Origin: Ovoidimarina sp038744785
GTDB taxonomy: Bacteria; Pseudomonadota; Alphaproteobacteria; Rhodobacterales; Rhodobacteraceae
Length of the DNA: 64,000 nt
Reading direction: 5' to 3'
NCBI GenBank assembly: GCA_038744785.1
Contig: JBCDLX010000012.1
Coordinates: 74,720 to 138,719 of the forward strand
Position numbers and translations under genes: made by a program. Positions 63,254-64,000 of the stretch are shown here, in pieces. The number at the start of each line of letters is the position of its first letter. The first letter of the stretch is position 1. A model generated the notes under the pieces. It saw nothing but the letters and a program-made list of their open reading frames with translations, was not told the DNA's origin and did no database searches.

Positions 63254-64000
63254 GAAACCATCAACTGATCTTCGCCGGAATCGATGTAGGGCGCCCAGAA
63301 CGCCACCGACTCCGCGATCTTTGAAATCACCTGCCGGTCATCGGGCTCACGCTCCTTGAAACTCAATTCAAGGCAAATCTCGTTGTCCGTCCCGCCACCC
63401 TCGGAAATGGCCTCCAGAAGGGGCTCGCGATGGATGCGCCCTACCGCATTGAACTCTGCCGTGAACGGGCGATGCCCGCCCTTGTCCATCAGGCTTTGCT
63501 TGATATGGATGATCGGCGATACCTTGGGGACCGCGCGCGCCCATGCATAAGGATCATAGTCTGCCGCATTGGCGCTGGTAACGTCCCCATGATCGATATC
63601 GGCCATCATCCACATTGGCACGGCCATTTCTGCCCGCGTGAGCCTATCTTGTAGCGCCATCGCCGCGTCTATCGTCTCCCCGAACTCACGTCCGATGCTC
63701 ATTGGTTCCCAGAACACAAAGGACAAACCAGCCGACTTCGCATGCTCGGCCACCTCCGCCCAACAGTCGATTGCAACACGGATAAGGTCCTCGCGCCGCG
63801 CTTCATCGTCAAAGTCCCTGTAGGTGAAGATCGCGAACTGCGTGCCCACAGAAGTGCCGCCAAGATCGCCAATGATATCGGCGAATGTCTTGAACCAATT
63901 AACATAGTACCGGCGGACATCCGCATCGGGATGGCCAAAGTGATTGAGCCGTCCATAGGGCCCGGTCATCCCGCTCGTGATCCGCACACCTGTCCGCGAC
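63250..64000 (-). CDS. eryC: Tetrulose-4-phosphate racemase EryC-like (xylose isomerase-like TIM barrel), partial
   Basis: About 250 C-terminal residues of a TIM-barrel sugar-phosphate isomerase; the 5' end lies beyond 64000, as EryC is about 310 aa. Metal-site blocks are FVFWEPMSIGREFGETIDAA, WMMADIDHGDV, IIHIKQSL and EICLELSF near the end. EryC racemises L- to D-3-tetrulose-4-phosphate. No frameshift is visible. A GTG in frame at 63987 is not the start, since the frame stays open to the edge. Confidence 0.82.
   Translation of the reverse strand, partial: SRTGVRITSGMTGPYGRLNHFGHPDADVRRYYVNWFKTFADIIGDLGGTSVGTQFAIFTYRDFDDEARREDLIRVAIDCWAEVAEHAKSAGLSFVFWEPMSIGREFGETIDAAMALQDRLTRAEMAVPMWMMADIDHGDVTSANAADYDPYAWARAVPKVSPIIHIKQSLMDKGGHRPFTAEFNAVGRIHREPLLEAISEGGGTDNEICLELSFKEREPDDRQVISKIAESVAFWAPYIDSGEDQLMVS

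Overview
The window reads as chromosomal DNA of a marine-type alphaproteobacterium, most likely Rhodobacteraceae (Roseobacter group). The signs are moderately GC-rich DNA, tightly overlapping ATGA/GTGA gene junctions, many ABC importers with Tat-exported binding proteins, a VPLPA-CTERM surface protein, and an erythritol locus of the Rhizobium/Brucella type. The assignment is an inference from gene content. I found no rRNA, tRNA or CRISPR array.

Layout. 1-318: 3' end of a benzoate/H+ symporter-like gene. 412-6543: agmatinase-family ureohydrolase and TetR regulator, divergent from a polyamine-type ABC importer that ends in a metallo-beta-lactamase-fold (MBL) hydrolase. 6718-8310: periplasmic glucan protein OpgG/OpgD. 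8357-16742: an eight-gene, almost gapless minus-strand operon. It joins an EEP phosphatase, a CDP-alcohol phosphatidyltransferase, a membrane sulfatase-fold enzyme and a flippase-like protein to a NitT/Thi5-like ABC importer and a glycosyltransferase. 16861-19810: YceI, FkbM methyltransferase, DUF5996 protein and a BLUF photoreceptor.

19939-27420 looks like a decayed mobile segment, with an IS3 transposase remnant at one edge and a tyrosine-recombinase tail at the other. Between them lie a LysR regulator with a divergent beta-propeller/MBL pair, a cytochrome P460/b561 pair, a LuxR solo and a VPLPA-CTERM protein. 27543-33982: a second polyamine-type importer with an Asp/Glu/hydantoin racemase-family enzyme, divergent from a GntR regulator and a two-domain acetyltransferase.

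34255-39999: the fabI - DUF3141 - MaoC/Pta - ackA operon. A perfect-arm palindrome of the PhaR type overlaps its predicted promoter. 40114-47498: a bacterial V-type ATPase operon in the order B-D-I-K-E-DUF2764-A, a circular permutation of the usual E-DUF-A-B-D-I-K. Immediately upstream, 47556-48612 is a chimeric ruin made of a truncated P4-like integrase joined to a carbamate kinase tail.

49310-64000: a minus-strand polyol operon. It carries all six erythritol-catabolism functions (eryA, B, C, D, H, I), a five-part Mpt-like ABC importer, and three extra genes (2-hydroxyacid dehydrogenase, class II aldolase, SDR) that are not needed for the known erythritol route. eryC runs off the right edge of the window.
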